Positions 37,704 to 46,093 of a stretch of DNA of 64,000 bases are shown piece by piece; position 1 is the first letter of the stretch, and the number at the start of each line of letters is the position of its first letter. The notes beneath the pieces were generated by a model that made no database searches, was not told the DNA's origin, and saw only the letters and a program-made list of their open reading frames with translations. Source of the DNA: Myxococcales bacterium (GTDB lineage Bacteria > Myxococcota_A > Polyangia > Palsa-1104 > JAEUJZ01); the NCBI GenBank assembly GCA_016794505.1, contig JAEUJZ010000137.1, positions 1-64,000 of the forward strand, given 5' to 3'. The translations under genes were made by a program, and so were the position numbers.

Positions 37704-39211
37704 TGCGTGAGCACAGCGCTCTGTTCCTGTCGCTTGTCTGGTTGCTGCCCATTCTGGGATCGCTGTGGCTGGCTGTGCGCCCGACCCTACCACCCGAGCG
37801 CGTCCGTCGACACGCCCTGGTGTTTGCTCTGGCCACGCTGGCCTTGACGATCGGTGCGGTGTCGTTTCTGGCCGACTCGACCTCGGTGTTTCTGTCGACC
37901 AGCGACGGTCCGGGCTGGGGACGCTTGGCCCGCGACTATCACTTGGGAATCGACGGCCTAAGCTCGCTGCTCTTGCCCGTGACGGCAACCTTGGCGGTCT
38001 GCGTCCTTTTCGCCAGCCCGACGGCGTTCTTGTCACCGCGCTTGGCCAGCCGCATGCTGCTCTCGCTGGGGGCCGTGCTCGGCGCTTTGCTGTCGCTGGA
38101 CGCCTTGCTCTTGCTGGTTTTCTGGACGCTGTCGCTGCTGCCGCTGTACCGCGATCTCAAGCAGCGCAACCAAGCCAACGAGCGCATCACGCGCGCTCTG
38201 TTCGGCTTCATGCTGCTTGCCTGCGCGCTGCCGTTCGTCGGCTTTGTCATCGGTCTGGCCTGGCCGGGCACGCTGTCGCCAGCGGCGCTCGCGCAGGGTC
38301 GCTTTAACCTAGTCGGCCTGGGACAGCCAGGTGCCTTCGCCCATTCCAGCGTGGCTGTCGTGCTGGGCAGTCTGCTTCTCGTCGGCTGCTTGGTCCGCAT
38401 CGGCTGCTTCCCGTTTCACCTGTGGATCGCGCCGCTTTCAAACCACGGTCCGGGGCCGCTCAACATGGTGACGTTTTCGACGCCGCTTGGCATCTTCGTC
38501 ATCGCTCGCGTGCTCTTGCCGGTGTTCCCGCAGGTCTGCCAGCTTGCCTTTCCGTACCTGCTCTCGCTGGCTGTGCTCAGCGCGCTGTATGCGGCGGTGG
38601 TTGGCCTGGGGCAGCACGATCTGCGACGGGCGCTTGGCTATTTTTGGATGAGCCAGCAGGGCTTTCTGCTCGCCGGCTTAAGCTCGCTGACCAGCGAAGG
38701 CATAAGCGGCGCGCTCTTGCACGCCATCGGTACCGTCATCGTGCGCGTCGGCTTGGTGCTGATCGCGCTATCGGTGGTGGCGCGGGCCGGCACCAGCGAC
38801 GTGCGCTTTCTGGGAGGCTTCGCGGCGCGGGCCCCATTGATGGCCACGTCTTTTTTGCTCTTATCCATCGCCGCCATTGGCTTGCCCGGCACCGCTGGCT
38901 TTGTGTCCGAAGACCTGATCGTGCAGGGCCTGCTGCGCGAGCACCCGCTGTCCGCCGTCATGCTGCTCATCACCACGGCGCTCAACGGCATCTTGTTGTT
39001 CTCGCTGTTTGTCCGCGTGTTTCTCGCCGGGTCCAGTCCGCTGCCAGGTGCGCTGAAAAACAACGAGTTCCCCGAGTTCCTGCCGCGCGAGCGCTGGGTG
39101 TCGGTGTTCCTCATCGGCCTGCTCTTGCTGGGGGGCCTGGCTTCGGCGCCCCTTTTGTCCGTGCGCACAAGCGTCATCGGTGCGCTGCCAAACCTGACCG
39201 GCACTCACTAG
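37703..39211 (+). CDS. Second NuoM/NuoL-like membrane subunit in the dab operon
   Basis: 502 aa, about fourteen hydrophobic segments. Features of the antiporter-like family: YHLGIDGLSSLLLPVTA near the N-terminus, a long run of membrane helices, RIGCFPFHLWIAPLSNHGPGPLNM (the GCFPFHxW block of NuoM-like proteins), and DLRRALGYFWMSQQGFLLAGL. The usual HAPT segment reads SNHGPGPLNMVTF. Canonical DAB systems have one such subunit, so this is an extra one; its overlap of one base with the upstream gene makes it part of the same complex in all likelihood. Whether it pumps, channels or only scaffolds cannot be told. Confidence 0.88.
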   Translation: MREHSALFLSLVWLLPILGSLWLAVRPTLPPERVRRHALVFALATLALTIGAVSFLADSTSVFLSTSDGPGWGRLARDYHLGIDGLSSLLLPVTATLAVCVLFASPTAFLSPRLASRMLLSLGAVLGALLSLDALLLLVFWTLSLLPLYRDLKQRNQANERITRALFGFMLLACALPFVGFVIGLAWPGTLSPAALAQGRFNLVGLGQPGAFAHSSVAVVLGSLLLVGCLVRIGCFPFHLWIAPLSNHGPGPLNMVTFSTPLGIFVIARVLLPVFPQVCQLAFPYLLSLAVLSALYAAVVGLGQHDLRRALGYFWMSQQGFLLAGLSSLTSEGISGALLHAIGTVIVRVGLVLIALSVVARAGTSDVRFLGGFAARAPLMATSFLLLSIAAIGLPGTAGFVSEDLIVQGLLREHPLSAVMLLITTALNGILLFSLFVRVFLAGSSPLPGALKNNEFPEFLPRERWVSVFLIGLLLLGGLASAPLLSVRTSVIGALPNLTGTH

Positions 39212-39364
39212 ATCCCCGTCCCCGCGCACCGGCCACCAGGCGGCCTGGCTCGGCTCGCTTTGCCCCTTGGCCTGCCTTTGTTGCGTTTCCGTCCCAGCGA
39301 AAAGCTATCGCCTCGCGGGCTTGGCGATATGATGCGGCCCTCTTCGCTTCGGGAGGGTTTCATC

Positions 39365-40747
39365 ATGGGCACGCGACAAAACAGCTTGGCGGCGAATCGA
39401 CGATGGACACGGCGACACTGGGCGCTGGGACTAAGCCTAGTCCTGGGGATGGGCTGCGCGGGCAGCGACCCTGCGGCATGTGACAGCACAGGCCACAGCG
39501 CGGCAGAGCTTCGCGACTACGAGCGCGATGCCAAGCCCCTGCTGGAGCGCTACTGCACGACCTGCCATCGCGAAGGGGGCATCGCGCCGTTTGCCCTTTC
39601 CGACTATGAGTCGGCGCGCGTCCACGCCGCGGCCATCGCGGACTCGGTCAAAGCCGGTCGCATGCCGCCGTGGATGCCGTCGAAAGAGAGCGTGCCGCTG
39701 CGCTATTCGCGCGCCATGGCCGACGAAGACAAGGCGGCACTTTTGCAGTGGGTCTCTGACGGTGCGCAGGCCGGGGAAAAGGGGGCAGCGCCGCGGGTCA
39801 AGCCAGCGCCGGCCGATGTCTTTACGCCGCCGCGTCGCGATCTGCTCTTGGATCCAATGGTGACGTACCAGCCCAACACCGCGCTCAACGACGACTATCG
39901 CTGCTTCATCCTCGACCCGGCGGGCGCGATGGGGGGCGGCATGCCAGAAGAGCGCTACATCCAAGCGACGAACGTGCGCCCAGGCAATGACGCCATCGTC
40001 CACCACGTCATCCTGTTTGAAGTGCCGGCGAGCAAGGTGGCGACCGTGCAGCAGAAAGATGCCGCCGAAGCCGGACCGGGCTTTACCTGCTTTGGCGGCG
40101 CGGGCACCAACAGTGCCGAGTTCGTGACGGGCTGGGCACCGGGCGGCGTGCCGCAGCGCATCGAACCCGACATGGGTCTGCGCATCCGCAAGGGCTCGGT
40201 GTTCGTCATGCAGGTCCACTACAACCTGCAGCGCTATCGCGGCCAAGGCGACCGCACGACGATCGAAGTCGAGCTGGCCGCAGAAGCGCCGCCGTATCGC
40301 TTGGTCGTCGCGCCGCTGGCCTATCCCGAAGGTCTGCACATCAAAGCGGGGCACGCCGATGCCTCGCAGAGCATCGCCGTGCCGGTCTCGCTGGCCATGA
40401 AGTACCTCGGAATCAAGGGCACAGACGTGGTGATCACATCGGTGACGCCGCATATGCACATGCTGGGAACCAGCATCGCGACGTCGCTAGGAGCGCAGAC
40501 GCTGGTCGACATCCCGCGCTGGGACTTCCACTGGCAGCAGGCCTATATGTTCCAAACGCCCATCGCCGCGACCGGCGATCAGCTCCTGCTGATGACCTGC
40601 ATGTACGACAACAGCGCGGCCAACCAGCCGGTGATCAACGGCGTAAAGCAGATCCCGCGCGACGTCACCTGGGGCGAAGGCACGCTCGACGAGATGTGCC
40701 TAAGCTTCCTGGGCCTGCGCATTCCGCGCCTCATGGGTCCAAGCTAG
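39365..40747 (+). CDS. Lipoprotein with cytochrome c and copper type II (PHM-like) monooxygenase domains
   Basis: 460 aa from ATG 39365 with a GGAGGG site. Signal with lipobox LGMGCAG (Cys about 38). A short cytochrome c-like domain follows: CTTCH heme site (about 72) and Met in GRMPPWMP. The rest is a two-lobed peptidylglycine-hydroxylating-monooxygenase-type fold: YRCFILDP, AIVHHVILFE (His-His), FVMQVHYN and PHMHMLG (His-x-His), and DEMC near the end, whose Met corresponds to the CuM ligand. Both copper sites look intact. Fusion with a heme domain suggests electrons come from a heme instead of ascorbate. Substrate unknown; periplasm or cell surface. Confidence 0.82.
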   Translation: MGTRQNSLAANRRWTRRHWALGLSLVLGMGCAGSDPAACDSTGHSAAELRDYERDAKPLLERYCTTCHREGGIAPFALSDYESARVHAAAIADSVKAGRMPPWMPSKESVPLRYSRAMADEDKAALLQWVSDGAQAGEKGAAPRVKPAPADVFTPPRRDLLLDPMVTYQPNTALNDDYRCFILDPAGAMGGGMPEERYIQATNVRPGNDAIVHHVILFEVPASKVATVQQKDAAEAGPGFTCFGGAGTNSAEFVTGWAPGGVPQRIEPDMGLRIRKGSVFVMQVHYNLQRYRGQGDRTTIEVELAAEAPPYRLVVAPLAYPEGLHIKAGHADASQSIAVPVSLAMKYLGIKGTDVVITSVTPHMHMLGTSIATSLGAQTLVDIPRWDFHWQQAYMFQTPIAATGDQLLLMTCMYDNSAANQPVINGVKQIPRDVTWGEGTLDEMCLSFLGLRIPRLMGPS

Positions 40748-40784
40748 ATCTGCGTTCTCGACGGAGTTCCGCTCGATAGCATTC

Positions 40785-40813
40785 TTGACCCGAGATAGGC
40801 AGGGCGATACCCT
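40785..40813 (+). promoter_or_regulatory. Predicted promoter of the FHA gene
   Basis: TTGACC (40785-40790), 17-nt spacer, TACCCT (40808-40813). It lies 72 nt before the ATG at 40886, so a normal leader of about 65 nt is expected. Confidence 0.45.
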
Positions 40814-40885
40814 CAGTCGAAGGAGCGGCGATGAGCCAGCCTTTCATCGCGCTCTGTCGACGACGGCTGTGACAAGGGAAACACG

Positions 40886-41701
<816 letters not shown>

Positions 41702-41913
41702 TTGCCTACCAAGAGCAGGTGTTATATATCAATATAAATGTTCGTCGTTTTTCATTTTTTAAAATAAAATCATCCCATCGAGCTCTTCGCCCGGTCGAAT
41801 CCCGGCGGTCGTGTGCGTCGCAGACAAAACAAGCTCCCCGCACGCGACGGGATGAGACAAAATAGGCCAGCATGAACCGTCCAACCGATTGCGTGCGAGT
41901 CCCTGGGAGGCCT
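41702..41913. other. AT-rich spacer between FHA gene and small lipoprotein gene
   Basis: The first ~70 bp are very AT-rich (TATATATCAATATAAA, then runs of T and A near 41750-41770), unlike the surroundings, and contain only the small palindrome ATTTT-TTA-AAAT. This is probably where transcription of the FHA gene ends and the next promoter lies; no specific element is convincing. Confidence 0.35.
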
Positions 41914-42303
41914 ATGGCGAGCGTGCTGCAGGCTGCCGTGCTGGCGACGCTGGCCTTGCTAAGTGGCTGCGGCAAGTCCGGCATCGCAGGCGAGCTGCAG
42001 GCGTTTACTGACACCGGTCACAACGTCGCTGGCTTCAATGAGACCGATGCCGGTGCGATGGGCGCCAAGAAATGCCAGGCTGGGTCCATCGACCAGCTGG
42101 CGGCGCTGGTCTGCGAGTACAGCAGCACCGATGCCGCGGCCCTGGGGCAAAACGCCGCCGAGACCTGGGTCGGCGAAGCCGGCACCGCCGTCGTCCTGCG
42201 TCGCGGCAACATGCTCTTTGCCGCCGCCGATCGCAGTGGCAGCGACGCCACGGGCAAGACGATCTCGGCCCTGGGCAAGGTCTTCCGTCGCATCAAGAAG
42301 TAG
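41914..42303 (+). CDS. Small lipoprotein of unknown function
   Basis: 129 aa from ATG 41914, chosen because GGGAGG (41905-41910) stands right before it; an in-frame ATG at 41872 has no such site and would add 14 residues before the signal peptide. Signal with lipobox LLSGCG (Cys about 19). The mature ~110 residues are polar with two further Cys (KKCQAG, LVCEYSS), possibly a disulfide, and end in a basic VFRRIKK. Not recognised. It is convergent with the methyltransferase gene, 27 bp apart. Confidence 0.6.
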   Translation: MASVLQAAVLATLALLSGCGKSGIAGELQAFTDTGHNVAGFNETDAGAMGAKKCQAGSIDQLAALVCEYSSTDAAALGQNAAETWVGEAGTAVVLRRGNMLFAAADRSGSDATGKTISALGKVFRRIKK

Positions 42304-42330
42304 GCGACGGCGTTCAGCCAGCGCAGCGGT

Positions 42331-43368
42331 TTAGATCAGACCCGGCCGCGTCGGCGCATTCTCGGGATCTTCTTCAAAGCTCAGGGGCGGCGGCGGCAGC
42401 GGTCGCCGCGCTCGCAGACACGCCGCTCGGATCGTCACAGCGAACAGCGGCCGACTGGGGGTTGACGTAAGCGCCCCTTTGCCCCGTGCAGCATCGTCGA
42501 TGGCGGCACACAGCTGGACAAAGGTCGCCTCGCGATCGACGTGCTGCTCGCCAAAGATCGGCAGCCACGCTGGCAGCGGCCCCTGCGCGATCACCGGGGC
42601 ATAAAAAAAGTCAGGCCCCCCGGCAAACAGCAAAGAGAACGGCCGCGTCACGATCGCCACGTCTTCAAAGCCCGCCTCAAGCGCCCACGAAAACAGCGTC
42701 AAGGGCTCGGGCCGCGTCGCCACGTGCTGTTCCAAGAGCGCCGCCTCACGCGGGCGCTGGCCGACGAGCGGGGCCAGAAGATCAAAGAACTCCGCGAAGC
42801 TGCCACGCAAAGGCAAGGTGGCAAGCAGGCTTGCTCCGGGCTTGGCCACGCGGAATAGCTCGGCAAGCAGCGCCCGCGGATCCGCGACGGCAGCCAGGCC
42901 CAGATTCGACAGCACCAAGTCAAAGACCTCGCTGTCAAACGCCAGCTTGGGCTGGCTCTCCTGCGTGCGCAAAAAGACGCGGCGACCGAGCAGCGCCCCC
43001 GCCTCTCGCCGCGCGATATCAAGCAGCCCCGAGGCGCCATCGATCGCCACCAAGCGCGCCTGCGGCGAGCGTCGCAGAAGCGGCAGTCCCGCCTCGCCGG
43101 CCCGGCACATCGCGTCGAGAATCGTGCTCTTGCCGAGCTGCGGCGCCTGCGAGACCAGCAGCTGCGCAAACGGCTGCGTCCAGACCGGCGCGATCTCTCG
43201 CTCATACAGCGCGGCCTGGCCGGCCTCGGCAAATAGCTCGGCATCCGGCTCGGTGCCCACCGGGGGCAGCGCCGGAGCGCTGGCCTCGGCCTGGGCGAGC
43301 ATCGCGGCAGAGTTCATCGCTGCAGCCTGCGAAGCACGCGCAGAGGAAGGAGGAGAGACGGATGCCAT
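42331..43368 (-). CDS. Class I SAM-dependent methyltransferase-like protein
   Basis: 345 aa from ATG 43368. The Rossmann methyltransferase pattern is visible but the first motif is altered: ILDAMCRAGEAGLPLLRR where E/DxGxGxG is usual; LVAIDGASGLLDIARREAG (acidic residue for SAM), FDLVLSNLGLAAVADPRALLAELFRVAKPGASLLATLPLRGS follow, as in BioC/UbiE-like enzymes. The odd glycine motif makes SAM binding less than certain. N-terminal ~60 residues are Ala-rich; the C-terminus is Pro/Arg-rich. A TTGTGT-16-TATATT promoter lies just upstream (43380-43407, minus strand), giving a leader of only about 5 nt. Confidence 0.7.
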   Translation of the reverse strand: MASVSPPSSARASQAAAMNSAAMLAQAEASAPALPPVGTEPDAELFAEAGQAALYEREIAPVWTQPFAQLLVSQAPQLGKSTILDAMCRAGEAGLPLLRRSPQARLVAIDGASGLLDIARREAGALLGRRVFLRTQESQPKLAFDSEVFDLVLSNLGLAAVADPRALLAELFRVAKPGASLLATLPLRGSFAEFFDLLAPLVGQRPREAALLEQHVATRPEPLTLFSWALEAGFEDVAIVTRPFSLLFAGGPDFFYAPVIAQGPLPAWLPIFGEQHVDREATFVQLCAAIDDAARGKGALTSTPSRPLFAVTIRAACLRARRPLPPPPLSFEEDPENAPTRPGLI

Positions 43369-43534
43369 GGCGGCGCCATAATATAGAGAGGCTCCCTGCG
43401 GACACAACGCGCAAGACATCAAGCTCTGCGAAATCGCAGCGCGCGGCCGGCCCATCCACCTGTGGCGCCGAGCCTGCTCTCCCAGCTCTCGACGAGCGAT
43501 CCGCCCGCAGCGAGATCGAGAAAGGACGCACCCC

Positions 43535-44755
43535 ATGGACAGTCGCTACATTGTCCTGGCTCTTCCCGTTTTTGCTCTGAGCATCTTGCTTGAGATCCTG
43601 CTCAGTGCGCGTCGACCCCAGCTGCGGTACCACCTGCACGACACGCTCGGCAGCCTAAGCTGCGGCATCAGCCAGCAGGTCCTTTTGGGCTTTCTGTCGG
43701 TGGGCGGCTTCGTCGTGTACCAGCTTGTGCAACAGCACGCGAGCCTCTTTGCCATCTCGCCCAGCTCACCGCTCGCCTGGGTCGCGCTCTTGTTCCTCGA
43801 CGACTTTTGCTACTACCTGTATCACCGCGCCAGCCATCGCGTGAACTTCTTCTGGGCCACGCACGTCGTGCATCACCAAAGCGAGGAGTACAACTTGTCG
43901 ACGGCGCTGCGGCAGAGCGGCCTCACTGGACTGACCTCGTGGCTGTTCTACCTGCCGATCGCCCTCCTCGGCTTTCCGCTTCTTATGTGGCTGACCATGC
44001 ACACGTTCAACATCCTGTATCAGTTCTGGATCCACACCCGGCTGATCTCGCGCCTGGGGCCGCTCGAATGGATCTTCAACACGCCCTCGCATCACCGCGT
44101 GCATCACGGCATCAACCCGCGCTACATCGATCGCAACCATGCCGGCATCTTTATCCTCTGGGATCGCCTACTTGGCACGTTCGCTGCCGAGGACAAAGAG
44201 CCGGTCTACGGCACGGTAAAGCCGCTCGCCAGCTTCGATCCGATCTGGGCCAACCTGTCGGACTGGCAGCGCCTGTGGCAGATGTCGAAAGCGACCTCGC
44301 GCCTACGCGACAAGATCTGGGTGTGGCTGGCCCCGCCCGAGTGGCGTCCCGCGGATCTTGGCGGCCCCGTGACCGTGCCCGAGATCGAACGCACCGAGCA
44401 GCGCAAGTACGACGTGACCACGCCGCGCCCCCTGAATGCCTATGCCGTCTTCGTCTTTGTCTCGGCGTTGGCGGGCGGCATCGTGTTTTTGCAGTGGAAC
44501 GCGGGCTGGCCGCTGTGGCAGCGCATCGCGATCGCCGTCGAGCTTCTGTGGGCGCTGTGGGCGTGGGCAGCCGTGGTCGAAGAGCGTCGCGGCATCTGGG
44601 CGATCGAGATCGTGCGCAGCCTGAGCCTGGCGCCGCTGGGCTTGCTCTTGCCGCTGTCGCTGAAGGTCGCATGGCTTGGCTTCCTCGTTGTGCAGCTTGC
44701 CTTTCTGGCCGCGGTCGCCGTGCCGCAGCAGCGGGCAGCCAGCCTCGGCAAATAA
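43535..44755 (+). CDS. Alkylglycerol-monooxygenase-like member of the fatty acid hydroxylase/sterol desaturase superfamily
   Basis: 406 aa integral membrane di-iron enzyme. The histidine boxes are H97-x3-H101 (YHRASH), H110-x2-HH (HVVHH, 113-114), and HHRVHH (186-191). Text around them (SEEYNLSTALRQS, ILYQFWIHTRLISRLGPLEWIFNTPSHHRVHHG, IDRNHAGIFILWDRLLGTFAAE, VYG) matches alkylglycerol monooxygenase (AGMO/TMEM195) far better than C-5 sterol desaturase. AGMO cleaves ether lipids by hydroxylating the alkyl chain, using tetrahydrobiopterin. Four extra C-terminal hydrophobic segments resemble the AGMO tail. Standing upstream of the sterol operon, a sterol-modifying role remains an alternative. 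An AAAGGA ribosome site is present. Confidence 0.78.
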   Translation: MDSRYIVLALPVFALSILLEILLSARRPQLRYHLHDTLGSLSCGISQQVLLGFLSVGGFVVYQLVQQHASLFAISPSSPLAWVALLFLDDFCYYLYHRASHRVNFFWATHVVHHQSEEYNLSTALRQSGLTGLTSWLFYLPIALLGFPLLMWLTMHTFNILYQFWIHTRLISRLGPLEWIFNTPSHHRVHHGINPRYIDRNHAGIFILWDRLLGTFAAEDKEPVYGTVKPLASFDPIWANLSDWQRLWQMSKATSRLRDKIWVWLAPPEWRPADLGGPVTVPEIERTEQRKYDVTTPRPLNAYAVFVFVSALAGGIVFLQWNAGWPLWQRIAIAVELLWALWAWAAVVEERRGIWAIEIVRSLSLAPLGLLLPLSLKVAWLGFLVVQLAFLAAVAVPQQRAASLGK

Positions 44756-44837
44756 CTCGGCCGCGACGTCCACCCAGCGCGCAGCCTGCCTGCGGGCGAC
44801 ACCCTGGCCGTGCCTCGTCGCTCGAACCTCGGCTCGA

Positions 44838-44867
44838 TTGACAGGCGCCGCCCGTCCGCGATACGCA
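44838..44867 (+). promoter_or_regulatory. Predicted promoter of meaB (near-leaderless)
   Basis: Consensus TTGACA (44838-44843), 18-nt spacer, TACGCA (44862-44867), then 7 nt to the ATG at 44875. No Shine-Dalgarno sequence lies between. Confidence 0.5.
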
Positions 44868-44874
44868 GCACCCT

Positions 44875-45897
44875 ATGATTCGTGTCGGAACCGTGGGGGC
44901 AGAGCGTGCAGCCAGCATCGCGCACGCCGTACGCAGTGGGGATCTGCGCTTGTGTGCGCGTCTGATTCGCGACCTCGACGATCGTCAGCCCATGGCTCGC
45001 GCCGTGCTGCAGAAGCTGTGGCCAGCGACGGGGCGAGCCTTCATCATCGGCATCACGGGCAACCCCGGCGCCGGCAAGTCGACCGTCGTGGATTGTCTGA
45101 TCGCGCACTATCGCCAAGCCGGCCTGCGCGTCGGCGTAGTTGCCATCGATCCATCGAGTCCGTTTTCCGGCGGTGCCATCTTGGGTGATCGCATCCGCAT
45201 GCAGCGACACGCGCTTGATCCCGGTGTGTTCATTCGCTCGCTGGCCTCGCGCGGTCACTTGGGGGGCCTTTCGCGCTCGACGGGGGAAGTAGTCGCGGTG
45301 CTTGATGCCGTCGGCTTTGACGTCATCCTGATCGAGACGGTCGGCGTCGGCCAAGGCGAAGTCGATGTCGTCTCGCAAGCCGATACCAAGGTGGTGGTCA
45401 CCGTGCCTGGACTTGGGGACGAAGTGCAGGCGCTCAAGGCCGGCATCCTGGAAATCGCCGACGTGCTGTGCGTCAACAAAGCGGATCGCGAAGGCAGCGA
45501 CCGCACCGTGCGTGACCTGCGCACCATGCTAGAGCTACGCAGCAAAGAGAGCGATCTGCCGCCCGAAGCGCCACACGGCGACGTCGAGATCGTGCGCACG
45601 GTGGCCACGCGCAACGACGGCATCGCCGAGCTAGCCACCGCCATCGAGCGTCATCGCAACAGCCGCGCCGAAGAAGCCCAGGCCCGCCGTGCGCACCGTG
45701 CCCGTCGCGAGCTTCGCGATGCTCTGCTCGATCAGCTCGGCCTGCTCATCGATCAGGCGATGCACGAGCACGCGCCCTTGCTGTCGGCCGTCGAGTCGCG
45801 CAGCCAAGATCCGTATACCGCCGCCGAGACGCTGCAGCGCGCGGTCTTCGATATCTACATAGCTGCCGCAACGGCCCGGCAGTCGGTATCGTCATAA
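44875..45897 (+). CDS. meaB: Methylmalonyl-CoA mutase-associated GTPase MeaB
   Basis: 340 aa, the usual length. Walker A GNPGAGKST (about 64), switch region VAIDPSSPFSGGAILGDRIRM, SLASRGHLGGLS, ETVGVGQGEVDV (G3-like) and NKAD for guanine. MeaB loads adenosylcobalamin into methylmalonyl-CoA mutase and protects it from inactivation. The mutase itself is not in the window, so it must be encoded elsewhere. The gene is 197 bp before the sterol operon and 119 bp after the AGMO-like gene, but has its own promoter, so it is likely transcribed alone. Confidence 0.93.
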   Translation: MIRVGTVGAERAASIAHAVRSGDLRLCARLIRDLDDRQPMARAVLQKLWPATGRAFIIGITGNPGAGKSTVVDCLIAHYRQAGLRVGVVAIDPSSPFSGGAILGDRIRMQRHALDPGVFIRSLASRGHLGGLSRSTGEVVAVLDAVGFDVILIETVGVGQGEVDVVSQADTKVVVTVPGLGDEVQALKAGILEIADVLCVNKADREGSDRTVRDLRTMLELRSKESDLPPEAPHGDVEIVRTVATRNDGIAELATAIERHRNSRAEEAQARRAHRARRELRDALLDQLGLLIDQAMHEHAPLLSAVESRSQDPYTAAETLQRAVFDIYIAAATARQSVSS

Positions 45898-45919
45898 ACA
45901 GCGTGCGAATTTGAACTAG

Positions 45920-45929
45920 TGTGCGCACA
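45920..45929. promoter_or_regulatory. Palindrome TGTGCGCACA upstream of the sterol operon
   Basis: A perfect 10-bp palindrome in the AT-richer gap between meaB and the sterol operon, 164 nt before the first ATG, directly after TTGAAC (45911-45916). It may be an operator. No regulator gene is next to it. Confidence 0.3.
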
Positions 45930-46030
45930 AATAGTGCGATATCGAACCTTCCAAAATTGGTGTTTGCCGCAATTCCTGCGCATTTTCCCGAGAGACTATG
46001 GCTGAAGAGGCGTGTCGCAGGGGCCGACAT

Positions 46031-46050
46031 GGAAAAGAGTCTGCTTTTCC
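46031..46050 (+). promoter_or_regulatory. Hairpin in the leader of the sterol operon
   Basis: GGAAAAG, 6-nt loop, CTTTTCC: a perfect 7-bp stem, 43 nt before the ATG of the first sterol gene. No T-run follows. It could be a leader structure, a weak meaB terminator or a binding site. Confidence 0.3.
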
Positions 46051-46093
46051 GTCGAACTGCGTGTTAGATAGACGCAGCGTATCGACATAAAAC

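Noticed and set aside
43535..44755. C-5 sterol desaturase (Erg3-like)
   Set aside because: Histidine-box surroundings match alkylglycerol monooxygenase much better; kept only as an alternative role.
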